From: Lepas anatifera
Taxonomy: Eukaryota; Arthropoda; Thecostraca; Lepadidae
Assembly: GCA_034440635.1 (NCBI GenBank)
Contig: JAOTON010000961.1
Coordinates: 1,116,001 to 1,180,000 of the forward strand
Direction of reading: 5' to 3'
Length of the DNA stretch: 64,000 nt
This document shows positions 48,112-60,365 of the stretch, in pieces (positions within the stretch are counted from its first letter, which is position 1; each line of letters opens with the position of its first letter). Made by a program: the position numbers and the translations under genes. The notes under the pieces are model-generated. The model made no database searches. It saw only the letters and a program-made list of their open reading frames with translations, and had not been told where the DNA came from.

Positions 48112-49056
48112 GTCATGATTTCGCTGTCAAATAGGACTAAAGAAGATCCAAGGAGGCAGAGCTGGGCCATTGCCAATGATGCGCGGCGTGGTCCAGGGAT
48201 CACTCCTGGGACCAAAGCTGTTTTTATCTTTGCTAATGACCTGGCATATCACTTGTCTTCGGGCAAGCTCATCATGTACGCGGATGATGCACAATGTCCA
48301 GACTCAGACACTTGTACTAACACCTCTCACCTAAAACTGCGAATGGAAAATATGACAAGACTAGCTCACGACTGGTTCACTCAGAGTCGACTCAAATTAG
48401 ACCCCAGCAAAACTGAGCTCCTCGTTGTAAGGTCAAGCCGGAACAGGTGTGATCCGAAACTCACTATTCAGCTCGATAACACCCTCATCAAACCACATCA
48501 CATGCTAAGATCCTCGATATCTACGTCGACTCAGCCCTGACCTGGAAAAAAGTTTCACAAGTAACTCGCCGCTGTTACGGTATCCTCATTCGATTATATC
48601 GCTTAATATGCAAATTCCCACCCGAAACCAGAGAGCTTTTAGTTCAGGCCCTTGTGTTCCACATATCCATTATTGGAAGACTGTATGGAGCGGCCGTAAT
48701 GCTCTAAAAAACATTGCATCCAGAAAGTTTTGAATTTTGGCGCACGCATCGTAAAGGGACCGAGCAGACGCGAGCACGTGACCCCAGCCCTGCAATCCTT
48801 TGAGCTGGCCGACGTTTCCTGATTTACTGAAGAAATGAGACATATCAATGATTAAAGTACTACTCTCCTACGATTCCGACAGTGCACTGTCGCGGTCAGT
48901 TTCGCTTCGCTCTGAAGTATCCAGCCGGAACATACGCAGGGCCGACCGCGATGTGCTAGAACTCTGAAGGGTGCAAACGGAACAAGCCAAGCAAAGTTTT
49001 CGTTTCAGAGGGGGGGTAAAGGCATGGAACGGTAGGATGAGTGACAATTAAGCAGA
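48112..49056 (+). mobile_element. 5'-truncated non-LTR retrotransposon, reverse transcriptase relic (CR1/Jockey type)
   Basis: Conserved reverse transcriptase blocks appear in order but in different frames. RGVVQGSLLGPKLF (about 48182-48226) is the palm motif before the catalytic block. After a one-base frame change, FANDL leads to LIMYADDAQ with the catalytic Tyr-Ala-Asp-Asp at 48277-48288. RLKLDPSKTEL follows at 48388-48420. A second frame change near 48500 gives KILDIYVDSALTW. Further on are FGARIVKG with RREHVTPALQSF (48736-48798) and the C-terminal RNIRRADRD and AKQSFRFRGGVKAWN (to about 49030). Several stops interrupt it. This order, ending in the short conserved tail, is typical of Jockey-superfamily elements such as CR1. 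Endonuclease and the N-terminal RT are absent, as expected from 5' truncation. It is non-functional. Confidence 0.92.
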
Positions 49057-51235
49057 TGAATTGCAGGCATTTGGGAAAGACGATAAGCTAGGAGTGAACT
49101 CATTTATTTAGAAGGGTCATCTGCAACGGTCATGATATGTTAAGTACTGTTTGGTTTGCGAAGGTGCTTACTCCTTTTATTGCTTGCGATTGAGGGCTGA
49201 AAAGCCATGTCTTATGGATGCCTCAATATACATCTACTCAACTCTACATCCGGGGCGGTGGCTGCTCTGCCAGTAGACGATACAGACCATGTAGCTCCAC
49301 CTGCGGCAGCTCTCGCCGGCGGCCAGTCTCAGCTCACCTCACTCCTCGTGATGCTGCCGCTCTGTCGTCTCCCCTCCCCAGGGCTGAAACACTGTATAAC
49401 TCCTTTTTGGGATTCAGGAGATGGGTTTGTCGAAACAAGTTAGCAAAAACCTTGAAACTGGTGTTTGATTTTTAAAAGGATGAAAGTCAATCAATTAATG
49501 AACACACCTATGTTTATTTTTACTGCGTGCTGAACTTCATGTTGTCATGTATGGTAGTCACGAGTGGGTTTGAAAACTCTCGGCCCAAGAGCGGTCTTCG
49601 GTTGAATTTTCTATTGTGCGATTATTTCCTTGTATTGGTAAAAATTATCACTATTCCCCATGAGCAACAACAATCTTACAGATTTTATATAGCCCTCTAA
49701 CTGTGATATTCAAAACAGATTGGAAAACCGCGATCGATCCGCTGCGGAAGATAGTTTCTCGCAATAAACAAGGGACCTTGAACCACGACTGCACTCTTCC
49801 AAGGCTGGCGTCAGAATAAAGAGCAATATACTGGCGGTAAACTCATGGAAAAGTGATAAAAGTGGAGCTGTGCCGCCTCGCCAAGGTCGTCCTGGAGCAT
49901 GACCTCGCTGAAAAACGGCGCAGTCGCAGCCAAGTGGATCCTCGGCGGTTTTTGTTTAACTTGTGTTTGAGGTAGCACTAGAATAGTCCTCTGTGGTTTC
50001 CCGACTCCTGCAAGTGTCTTGCGGCCCATTACCTACCCTCGGTATGGGGCTCAAAACGTTGCTTGACTAGCTTAGTGTTATGATGATTGCGTCAGACAGT
50101 TTTTGCAAGTTAACTAAATGATTCATGGTTTTACCTTTAATGGAAGTCTTGGTATCATTTTCTGATGGTAAATTTATCCATGCGACAACAGCAAAATTGA
50201 GCGCTGTTGATATCGAAAGTAGAATTTGTGCAGTTTTACATCCACCTGGTACCCTGGAGCATTAGAAAGACGGGAGGGGAGGCATGTTTGAACCTGGATG
50301 TTGTCTCATCAGATAGTGCTGCGCAATAACAGGTCTGCCTGTTTTCCGTCCAGTGATTAGGGGCTCAATGCCTCTACTTATATAGCTTTGTATTGATAAA
50401 CATAGCGTCAATGCCATGAAACTTGTTTTGATAAGTCATAAGGTGATGTATCACGACACATATTTTGGTCTGTCTTCCGGAACGAAACAGAAGCACTTCT
50501 GCTAAGAGGTGTGGCGTAAAGCTATCTAGTCGCTGCAGACTCATCTAAGCACACAGAAATACGCAACGAACACTTTAAGTGTGTCCACACCGGGACCGAG
50601 TGATCTGCCTTGACCCTTCCCGCGTCCCAGCTGTGACCACGGCGGCCCGCCAGGAACCGCTCTCCCGGCTCGTAAAAGTGCATGGTCATCAGTAAATGGC
50701 GTGTCAAGTTTGGAAACCAATGTCGCAACTGGACCCATCACGGTCATTTTGCCCGGGCTTGAATGTCTGGTAGCCGCGTTAGAACCGTTTAAGCTTTTTC
50801 ACCGGCTATTTTCTGCTGGTGATTTGGGAGGCCCCTCACTGCAACTTGTGCACGCCGGCACTGACTTCGCTGGAGGTAGTTCTGGTACCAGCCAGGCTCG
50901 TGTTGCGCTAATTAGGACAGGACTAGTTGGTTTGAACCGTTACAGGTCTGGCTGAAGGCTGAATGAGGGGTTCAAAAGGTCAACATTGCGAAAATAGTTT
51001 TGTTTTCTCTCGAAAACTCAGCTGTTTTGAGTAGCCAGATGTCTTGTTGCCCCCTTCCTTTTCCTTTTTGCCATCTTTCTTTTTTATCTGCTCGTTGGGT
51101 TGAAACACAGACTGCACCGCCTTTTGAAATATTTTGACGTGTGCCAATTACTCATTCCAAAAACGGGTACATTGGCTTGAAATGTTTGGTTATTTCGTGG
51201 AAAATCATGCATGAAGTCACCATGAGCGTGCTTAC
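49057..51235. other. Stretch with no supported gene
   Basis: Immediately downstream may lie the retroelement 3' UTR, with no recognisable end. Frames at 49207-49475 and 50522-50955 have no motif or splice support. Confidence 0.4.
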
Positions 51236-51600
51236 CCGCCGCTCGCTTCTGCAGTGAAGTCGGTAGCGGTTGCGAGGTGAGGCAAGCGTCTCTCCGGCTC
51301 GTCTGACCAGGGGGGAATCTGCGGCACGTGACGGCCGCCAGTGCAGGTCGCTTGGGTAGCGTCGCGCGCGGCTATACGCCCAGCGGTGGCCGGCACCCGC
51401 CCCTGCTGCTGTTGCATCATCGGGCCGGCTCCTCGGCTGTGCCGTGGGAGCTGGCTCACACTGGGTCGACTCCCGACAGCCTGGAACGCCGGGGGAGGCG
51501 CTACTGAATGCCAGACCGGGGGAGCATACCTGAGCGTGGTGGCTGGCTCAGGAGCTAGTGAGGGACTGTGATAATCATTGCCTATTGTGTAATTGAGGTG
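51236..51600 (-). CDS. Candidate internal or first coding exon, Pro/Gln-rich protein
   Basis: The minus strand is open for 123 codons and runs into GGCGG|GTAAGC, a strong donor (exon end at 51236). The translation is Pro/Ser/Ala-rich. It contains HSPSLAPEPATTLRYAPPVW near its start and PMMQQQQGRVPATAG in the middle, with further SVSQLPRHSRGAG-like low-complexity sequence. Such composition is common in disordered parts of transcriptional regulators, but no family is recognised. The left border is uncertain: an in-frame ATG lies at 51603, and acceptor-like AG sites occur at about 51576-51590 without a good pyrimidine tract. The plus strand is open for 76 codons, so chance is possible, but the donor position argues for coding. 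Confidence 0.4.
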
Positions 51601-51603
51601 CAA

Positions 51604-54600
51604 TCACCGGCCTAGTTAAGCTCACTCACAGGCTAAGTCAAACCGTCTCAAATGATTTTTTGAGAAATGTTTTTCAGCCTTATCAGGGTATTTAGTCATT
51701 AATTGAGAGCACATTCATAAAAAGAAGGCCTTTAATATTAGGGCGTATTCCTAACGTATAACTGTTTAAAGAAAATTGCTGTATGTTTTCGAAAACCTTA
51801 TGTTCGATTTTGGGGGACTGTGTGGTAACTCAACGGCCTTTTCGCTTATTCATCCTATCAGCGTTGATTAATGTTCTACATTGCTGATTTGGGGATAGAA
51901 ATACGATTGAGTGTAGGACAGGGTCCACAATATTCGAGCTGTTCAAGTAAGCAGTCATTGGCCCATTTTCCGCCTCCCAAGAACCCATCCCCCTGCTAAA
52001 TTACTCAAGGCGTACGTTTGGCCTCACAGCCAGCCATTGACACAGCGAAAATTCAATGGCCCATGGACCAAAAGCCTGTCCCCCTAAACTCGCAATAGCC
52101 TGAAGCTTGAGTCCTTTGCCTATTGAAATTCGTGTTCCTACTTCAAAAGAATGTCAACAATCCAGAACTGGAGCAATATATGAGATTATGCACGTGCCCT
52201 TCAGCTAGCCGTCCCGTCAGTCCCGACACCCATGTACTGAATACATCGGAGTCGGACCTCCAATATGTGCAGCGTCCAATGTGCCTTGTGCAGCCGATGT
52301 CACCGGTGACCTCTGTGGCACGCTGTCACCGCGTTCTGCAGTCTTCGGCACGTTGTCACTCGCAGTCTGCAGTGTCCTTTAGCAGGACCGGCGCACCGTT
52401 CGCACTAGATCGCCTTGACCCATGACACTCGCCGTTGGCCGGCGCGGCAGCCTGCGCGCGGGGGCGGGAGTACGTCACAGGCTTCAGCAGCGGCGGCGGC
52501 CGAGTGCTGCCCCCTGCTGCGCGTGTGGGCACCGTTCACGCCGCCCGACACGGCTACAGACCATGTTAGCCGCCAGGCAAGCCATCCGTCTTCTCACGGG
52601 GCAGAACAGCGTGTGAGGCCTCCTCCACCGGCGTTGCTGGCACGCCTGCTTGTATACTGACGATCAGACAGACATCCTAAAAAGCTGGCTGAGAAGGTGG
52701 ATCTCGAAAAGGTAGCCAACGAGGCATCGTCTCTGGTTTCTTTTCTATAGAACCGTGTCTAGTTGTAAAACAAAACAGCTCGTATGGTTTCAAATGTGCA
52801 ACATTTTGATTTGCATGCACTTAAAGTATGGCCTTCCGGCAAATACCAGAAACACACCATATCACGTCCGCGAATATGTCAATGGTCTTCAAACTGGAAA
52901 TGCGAGCTAGAAGCATCTGGAACGTTCTATCACTCCCTTTCGGTTAGCCCAGCATAGGGGATTTCCATATATTTTGGGGTTCGCTGGAGCAGATCGGATG
53001 ACGCGTGCAACGCATACAAATATGCCGTTTAACGAAAATTTCAATGCATCTTCAGACCAAAAATATAAGCCTTCTCTGTCCCCCTGGAGTTATCTCCGAC
53101 TGGTCGTGGCCATAAGCCAGTCTTCTTTAAACGACAAGCGACGCATCGATGTTTCTACGGCTCTGAATCAATAAAGCAATGCTATTGTGCAGCAAACTGC
53201 ACGACATGTGATAACGCGGCTCAGATGTATCTGCACGGCTGGCTGCCGGTTTGGCTGGTCTCAAAAGCGGCATCCTTAGCATGCGGCGCGCAGCCTTGGC
53301 GGGAGGATCTGCCGTTCAGGGAACCCGTTTGGCGGCTGTGAGGTAGTGGAGGTACATTCTCTCGCGGTCGGCGATGATGAGACTGCCAAAACTGGTGTGC
53401 TGCTGGCTGCAATCAGCGTGTGGCGTGTCTGAGTCCATTATGCAGAGTTGGGCACGGCCAAAGATTATCGTGTCCTAGGTCTTGAAGCATGGCTGTGTAC
53501 GGGGTGTCAGGAACGTGATAAGGTCGCTTTGTTTTAAATGTTCACTGCTCGCGGCTAGTCTTGTCGTCCATTGCTTTTTGCGACGTCTTAAGTTCAGTAA
53601 TATCAAGGAGTGGTAGTATTTTAGAATCGAAGTGCAGATTTTCCCCTTATTATGCCGCTGTAGTGCAGTGATGATGTGCTCCATCGAAATGTGATCGCCA
53701 GGTTTTAAGCAAATCGCACTTATATAGAATAAATGTTACTGGCTACCATTTATAATGCACCTGGTACTAATATTAGTTCAAAAAATATTCTAAACCACAC
53801 GTGCGAGGAGCCCATCATATACAGGTATTAAATACGTTGTACTGCAGGAAAGGTAAAAACCTATTAAGCCTTGGAGGTCTAAAATGCCGGCTGAAAATAC
53901 AGGCTGGTTCCCGATTTGTGATAGGCTGTAGTGTCCTGATTTTGAACAGCGTCCTTATCAATGGAACAGAATAATGAAATACTTGTTTCATTTCTGAAGA
54001 GATTAGGTATCCATACCCGGCTTAACATTCTCTTAAGTGCATAGTTCAAGCAGAGAGTCCGATCATCAGATCTAGATTTTTATCGTTTCGTCACATCCTC
54101 GAAGTCAGTCCTTACCTGATGTGTCCACGATGGCACGTGCAGCGAACTTATAGTTGCGCCATAATTCTGCTAGCCAAAAAGGTGTACCTCACATTTTTAA
54201 AATCCACCCGCCATGCGTCGTTTTTCACCGCGCTTTTTCCGATTCTATCTTCGAGGTTAGTGAGCTAAGTAAAGCTCTACTGGAATGTGCTTTGAGACGC
54301 GATTTTATGACATTTTTGAATGGGATCATCCTAACCTAGTTTGACTCAGGCAGCCGGTACTGTGAACAAAAATGGAAAAAACTATGGATCCAAATGTTGA
54401 AACATGGTTCACGTATTCGGTGACGATATTCTTTTCTCAAATGTCTAACTTAAGTGTGTTTTTCGCTGACCTCGCGGCAGGGAATGTGATCGCATTGAAT
54501 GCGTCTCTTACGAAGCCTAGGTGATTTTGAAGGTTGCCTACTGGCATTTTGTTGTGTTCAACACATTCTCATCAACAATCAGGGGTAATTTTGATGTTGG

Positions 54601-54830
54601 ACATAGTGGAAATAAGAAATAACTACAACTGCAAACGCAGTCAAAGCACTCTCTGGGATCCGGATAAGTACGCTATGGCTGAAGAAGAAGGGCCAGGCAT
54701 TTTCCTCAGGGGCGGAGGCCTGCTTCAGGCGACAAGTCTGACCTGAAGAATGAGGGATTGGAATTGCAATGCGGCCGTTTCACTCGTGAGGGACTGCTCT
54801 CCACTGCAGGTGTGTGCAATGTGAGAGTTC
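51604..54830. other. Stretch with a GC-rich island, no supported gene
   Basis: A CpG-rich island spans about 52420-52650, with two overlapping plus-strand frames that lack motifs. The rest is AT-rich with short frames. At 54707-54722 CAGGGGCGGAGGCCTG resembles a single hAT-like terminus without a visible partner. Confidence 0.4.
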
Positions 54831-54872
54831 TGCGCTATAAAACACATCATATGCGCTATAAAGCACATCATA
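54831..54872 (+). repeat. 21-bp tandem duplication
   Basis: TGCGCTATAAAACACATCATA is followed by the same word with one change (A to G). Confidence 0.9.
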
Positions 54873-54949
54873 TACTGGATACCTGAATAGACATCGGGCC
54901 CAGTCCGGCCGTGGAATGGATTTGAATGGATCCGTCTGAGAATTAAGGT

Positions 54950-55115
54950 AGCTTTGAATCTGGATATGGATTTCTGCAGAAATCTGTTGATTGAGGCGTA
55001 TATCCCAAATTTGGATATGGATTTCTGCAGAAATCTGTGTTGATTGAGCCGTTTTTATCGGATCTGGATATGGATTCTGCAGAAATCTGTGTGTTTGAGT
55101 CGTATTTCTCGGATG
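54950..55115 (+). repeat. Tandem repeat of about 55 bp with palindromic core, three copies
   Basis: Each unit has GGATATGGATTTCTGCAGAA and continues ATCTGTGTTGATTGAG-CGTAT. The core GATTTCTGCAGAAATC is a perfect palindrome. The third copy has lost one T, giving GGATTCTGCAG. Confidence 0.9.
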
Positions 55116-57079
55116 GGCATTGGATGTCGGCTGCTAACAGGGATTTTTAAACAGATTGGCGTGCATTTTTCATCATGGCGTACCCTCTTACGGTGAAGAA
55201 GCGCCAAGGCTGACCCTCAGAGACCCTTTCTTTGAACCCAGTCATTGATAACCTTACCGTTTTTACCAGTGTCTCATAACTTTTTCTATGTTTTAAATTT
55301 GATGAAATTGGTATTTATATTTTTCGGTAACTAAAAAAATATTCATAAAAACATGCCAAAAGTTTCTCCGAGTTCAACGTTCTTTATAAATTTTACAGGT
55401 TTTTAAGAAAAATCTTGAAAAAATATGTGTCTGCATTATATTACCTGTAACACTTTCACTGTGCCTGTGGCGTCCCATGCGTGTATTTAGGGCAGCAATA
55501 AATATTCTAGAAATTTTGCGAAGCTGGGCATTTCTGAGACATTTTTCACATTGCTCGAAATTCTTTTCAGCTCAGAGCAGTACGTATAAATTGTTCGCAC
55601 ATGCTTTATTGTCATCGAGGCAAAGGTCGGAAAATGGCGCCTGCATGGAGTGCGTTTGGCTTGCCGCTGACATCCGGTGCTGTCAAAGAAGCCGGCTGGA
55701 GGCAGAATTTTGATTAAGTACGGGACATGCGGCTGAAGAGCCAGGTCGAACCCAGCCCCAGGGGAGCTCACGACAACTGCTAAACCTGCCGGCTAGGTCT
55801 CTACAGACGTTGCAGGGAAACCGCTAGTTACATTAGTTCCATAATCATAAACATGTATGATAATCGTGTCAATTTTGATACATGAAGCAATAAGCTGTAT
55901 TTTCATTATGTGTTTACGATTTCAATTAGCGCGGAGGCTACCTGCGCTGCTCCATTTTCGCTGCCCCGCTGTGGCCCACGATTACCGGCTAAGCATCGCA
56001 CCCGCCTAATGGGTGCGCCGCCTCTGATGCAATCGAGAGCCGAGATGAAGAGATCCCAGGCCCAGGCGCTATCTGCCGCCACCAAGTGCTGTGCTGCATG
56101 GCGTGAGACGTGGGAAACTGGAACAGATTTTTCTCAGCGTGGGATCAAAGGTGATCAATGGCCCACCGCACGCTCTACTCGCCTCATGAATAAATCCGTC
56201 TCATGAAACCATGGGCACGGCAGAGGACCCTGCGCAACCTTTATGGTTGTCAAGGAGATGAATAAAACTGTCTGAGTGAATCAACATATACGCAAGAACA
56301 ACTGTTACCATTCCTGAAATATCTCATCAGGGTTTATTCTTACTCAAATACAAATTACTCTGACATTTCATAGCTTTATACAGCTTGTATACTATTTCAC
56401 TATCGATATACATAGGACAGCCAGCTGGAAATGTCAGCCGGCATTAAGCCGTGTTGTCCGTCCGAGAGCTTCGATACCGGTTGCGAAACCAGCGGGCCGT
56501 CCTTCGGCTGTGACCCAGGCGCGATGAACACAGCCCCCGCCGCGCTCCTTTCGACACGCCAGGAGCGATCCGGCCGGGTTATCGCTGCATCTGGTACCCA
56601 CTCCGCCCTATCTCTGGTCGGATCCAGCGACCGCAGCTTGCCAGCCCACCCCGCCGCGCTCATCAGTCGCTCGGCGGGCGCCATCAGCCACTTAACCGGT
56701 GCCCCGGCGGGCGGAGACGCTTCCTGTCCTGCCCTCGTCCCACCCGGCCTTTGGGAAGCGTTCAGTGGACAAACTAACACCGGGGGCTGACAATATAGCC
56801 ACTTTTAAAGGGAATTGTGTTTTATTATTGTCCTCCACTTCGCAAGTAGAAGGTGAGATTAGGGCTCTTCGCTGGTGTCATAGTTCTGGCCCAAGAGCGT
56901 TGTTGAACTCTGGAGACACTTGCTAAGCATTCATTGTTTGCTATTTGGTGCCGAACCGTACATAGTAAATCAATGAGTCGGCCAAGAAGATGGTAAATAC
57001 CTACTGCTGTGTCGGAAAATGTCATTTTCGATGCAAGTGTCCCAGAGGTGGTCATTTTTTAAACCGTCCAGAAGAGTAA
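55116..57079. other. Stretch with a dual-open GC-rich segment
   Basis: At 56408-56790 both strands are open for about 120 codons. The plus frame is Ser/Ala/Gly-rich and the minus frame Ala/Pro/Arg-rich. Neither has a recognised domain, and I see no compelling splice borders, so I call no gene. The remainder is AT-rich. TTTTAAAGGGAAT at 56803-56815 resembles one end of the TTAA element but has no partner. Confidence 0.4.
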
Positions 57080-57096
57080 TATGAAGACAGGAGGAG
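57080..57096 (+). repeat. Target-site duplication, left copy
   Basis: TATGAAGACAGGAGGAG, identical to 57279-57295 on the other side of the SINE. Confidence 0.95.
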
Positions 57097-57278
57097 AGGG
57101 GGCGCGGTAGTGGAGTGGTCAGCGTAGCTGGTTTCCACGCAGCCGACCCGGGTTCAAGGCCCGGCGGCTCTCTGAATAAGGAGCAAGCTGGACCCCGAGA
57201 AACCCTTCCAACAGGGAAAGAGTTGGTGAGAGCCATATGACCTTGGCAGTTGGTGCGTCGATAAGCCTCAAAAATTGT
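57097..57278 (+). mobile_element. tRNA-derived SINE, full length, copy 2
   Basis: A tRNA-like head from 57097 contains GTAGTGGAGTGGTCAGCG (A-box region) and CGGGTTCAAGGCCCG (B-box, about 57149-57163). The body shares GAATAAG, CCAACAGGG-AGAGTTGGTGA and GCAGTTGGTGCGTC with the minus-strand SINE at 12.2 kb, in the same order and spacing. The copy is flanked by a perfect 17-bp target-site duplication, TATGAAGACAGGAGGAG, at 57080-57096 and 57279-57295. Long duplications and an AT-rich tail indicate LINE-mediated insertion. Being 182 bp with intact promoter boxes and perfect flanks, it is probably young. Confidence 0.95.
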
Positions 57279-57295
57279 TATGAAGACAGGAGGAG
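57279..57295 (+). repeat. Target-site duplication, right copy
   Basis: Identical to 57080-57096; marks the right boundary of the SINE after its AAAAATTGT tail. Confidence 0.95.
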
Positions 57296-57550
57296 TTTGT
57301 CCAGTCTGTTGCCAGCTGGATAGAATACGAACACTTCGGAGTATGCTGTGCTGGCATAGGAGTTAGGAGTGTTCTGTTAGTAATTGAGACGTGTGGGATG
57401 GACTTTGGCTCCCTCTAGCAGGGGACTCGCGTGCACTGTCCCTGACAGATCGAGTTCGCTTGAAAAAAGCTGGTATGGGGCTAGTGATCCTCTGGTCTTG
57501 TGAACGTTTGCAAGCAAGAGTGAAGGAATATCCCAAGTGTGTAATTATAG

Positions 57551-57594
57551 CGAGAGAGAAAGAAAGAAAGAGAGAGAGAGAGGAGAGAGAGAGA
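57551..57594 (+). repeat. (GA)n/(GAAA)n purine tract
   Basis: GA and GAAA units in an uninterrupted purine run. Confidence 0.95.
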
Positions 57595-60365
57595 AATTAC
57601 CTATCCAAAGAAAATGTTCGATCTAAAGGCACATCCATTAACAATATACAAAAGAAAAACTTATCGCTGGCTGACAAGGCTAGTGCGCTGCCAAATTTGT
57701 CGATTTCGCCACATCTATTTGTGATATTACATCCCCCAGAATTAAGACATGTAATTGCTTCGTAGAGCAAACAGTAACACAGAAAACTTGGGCGATTTCC
57801 CAAGGAAAGGGTGGCCTACAGCACTGCTGTGCTCTCTTTATCTAGGAGCGTCTCCCAGGCAGAGACCACGCCCCTCGCTGCAGCCTGGTTTACTGTCCAG
57901 GATCCTGCAGCTGTGGGGAGCCGTCGTAATGTTTCTGGTAAGGTTGCAGCATCCTTGTAGCTTAAGTTCGTAGTGTGGAGGCGGATGAAACTGCTGTAAA
58001 GTGTTGATATCGCCACCATTATCTTTCCGAATACTGAGCAAGCCGTACTCGGCTCAATACCTTGAAGTCGAACAGTTAGAGGCATTTTTGGATACATTTG
58101 GGCGCTGGATGTTTAGCCCTATTAAGCTTCTGTTTCAGCATCGAGGAGCATTGCTGGATTTCAGACTGAAACATTTTAAGCTCTGTGCGACGTGACATTC
58201 CTCTCGAACTTTTTACAATAACGTCCTTGGCCTTGCAAAGCAAGAAATAGTAGTGTTTGCATCGGAAACCCATCTGGTCCTCAACATGTAGCCTTCAGGT
58301 TCCAAACAGATACAGGTATGCTGCTTTCATTGCATTCTTTGCCGGAATTAGTTGAAGTAATTTTCTCACCTTCATGTGTTGATAATGTGCAGAATAAATT
58401 TGAATGCATTTTTAGGTTTAAGCAAGGTGATCTGATCGCTTTAAGCTGTGCGGTATCATCACCATTTTTCCTACAGCAGTGAGGAGGGGGGCAATCCCGT
58501 GAGTCACCTATCTTTATTTGGGCAGATCTAAAGCGACGAAGTGATTACTGACGCTGGTTTTACCACTTGACTGCTTGTTATTGGAGGCTAAGGAATTTCG
58601 CGTGCGGTTTTCGTTAACCCGGTCTGGCCAAGCTGAGTAATACGTGTGCGCGACCTGCCCTTCATAGTGAGAGTAGAGGCTGTACTGCCCGATTTCTCGG
58701 CTGCAGTGGACCGTTATTAACTGGCGTTATATAATGGATTCGATCTCTTGGAATTGGCAGCTTATATCGCTTTGATGACCATTTTCTGTGATAGTGTGCG
58801 ATTATTTTGTGGCTACAGTTATATCACTGCACTGGATCCATCCCGTTTTATTTAATGATGGAGTGACTAACTAAACGCAAACATCGGTCTCTATTCATTG
58901 ATTTAAAGTTTATCCATTCCAACTTCTCAAACTGATGAGACTAACTGTCCGACTGCTTAGACACCCCAAGTGTGCAGACGTCACGCAATGATGAGTGTGC
59001 ACTTCAGGCAGTTATTTATGAAACATTTGCTTCGCTAGCAAGGTCAACAGTGACGGCCACCCTGGTGCAACTCCACCGGATGCTTTCACCTGGACTTACC
59101 TCCCATTGCAGTGTAACCGACACAATCCAGGAGGTGCTGAGCATCAAAGAGGCGACTCCTTACGGAAGCACGCGCATTAAGTTTTAGTTTTTGTATTTGG
59201 TTTATCTTTTCGATGCATTATGCTCGATGGAAGGATGTAGTTAATTGTTGCAGTGGGATAATTTATTGAACAAACTCAGATTTCCTTACCATTTTCCGTT
59301 TTTCGTTTTTGGTTCCGTTGATCATTATTCTGTTCCTGACCACGTTTTCATATGATATTATCTGGAATGTACTTGAACTAGATAAAAATTCATGGCGGAT
59401 GGGGGCAAGCGCATATATCACCCTTTCCCTCTTTGCTTTCAGTTCATTGATCGGCATGAAATCGTAGGCCTCTTCAAGCTTGCGATCAGTATATTCTATT
59501 TATAGACTTGATGACCGATCGTTCATTCTGATTTTTTACCTGAATCGCCGACTGGTCCTGTTCATACGCAATGGCTTTGGCAGCTCTTCCCACGCTCAGA
59601 CGAAGCCGGCCAACTTACACGTTGCCAGGGCCGACTTTCTGGGGTAAGCTGGAAGATTGGAATAGCTTTTGTTTTCGTCAGGTCTCAACTTTCATCTTTT
59701 TAGAACACACAATTCAGTGTTGCCTTTAACCCTCACCTGCTTGTTCTTTGACGGGCGCTTGGCGCAAAGGCGTGCTAAGCAAGCGCGCGTCCAGCGCCGT
59801 GATGAGTGGGGTTTAAAAGAAAACACTCGATTCAGTGGGGTAAAAAGATGGAGGTAGAGTCCAAAAGAAAAGAGCAGCGATTTGTGATGTATCTCAATAT
59901 TCCAGACTACCCATCAAAAGCCAGTCCTGGCACTGTGCAGGTTGACCGGCACTGGGCTGGGCAATATTTCCGCTGGTGTTAGCGCTACTTGTTTCATCTG
60001 GCCGTGGTGCCGCGACAAACTACATTTGGTGTTAGCGCCCGATTACAGACTGCAGTCTCGGGATGGTCTTACATGAAGCGCTGCAGTTCCCAAATTTGAA
60101 CGGTATTGCCATTCCCGGTCAGTATCTGACGATCTCGCGGCTGTCCACGAAATCTCACCAGATTACCAGCATTCTGGACATGAGATGTGCTCAGAAGAGA
60201 CTTCAACCGCGGGTTAAATCTGCAAATGTTAGCGGAATATATAATATACTAATCCCAGCAGAAGGACGTTGTGGGGAGGACTTAACAAGTCAATTAAGAT
60301 ATGTTTTGTTAGCTTGAGCTCCATGCCCTCGTGTTGGAAGTTATTCTGCATCTAATGGCAGATAT
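57595..60365. other. Stretch with no supported gene
   Basis: A 71-codon plus-strand frame at 58972-59187 has a protein-like composition (Ala/Leu/Thr/Gln) and ends in TAG, with GTGTGCAG just before it. The pyrimidine tract is poor, however, so I do not call an exon. Other frames are short. Confidence 0.35.

Noticed and set aside
56400..56790. Overlapping 120-codon frames on both strands
   Set aside because: Both are open because of GC-rich, stop-poor DNA; neither has recognisable motifs or junctions.
58972..59187. 71-codon frame with protein-like composition
   Set aside because: The possible acceptor GTGTGCAG lacks a pyrimidine tract and no family was recognised; too weak to call.
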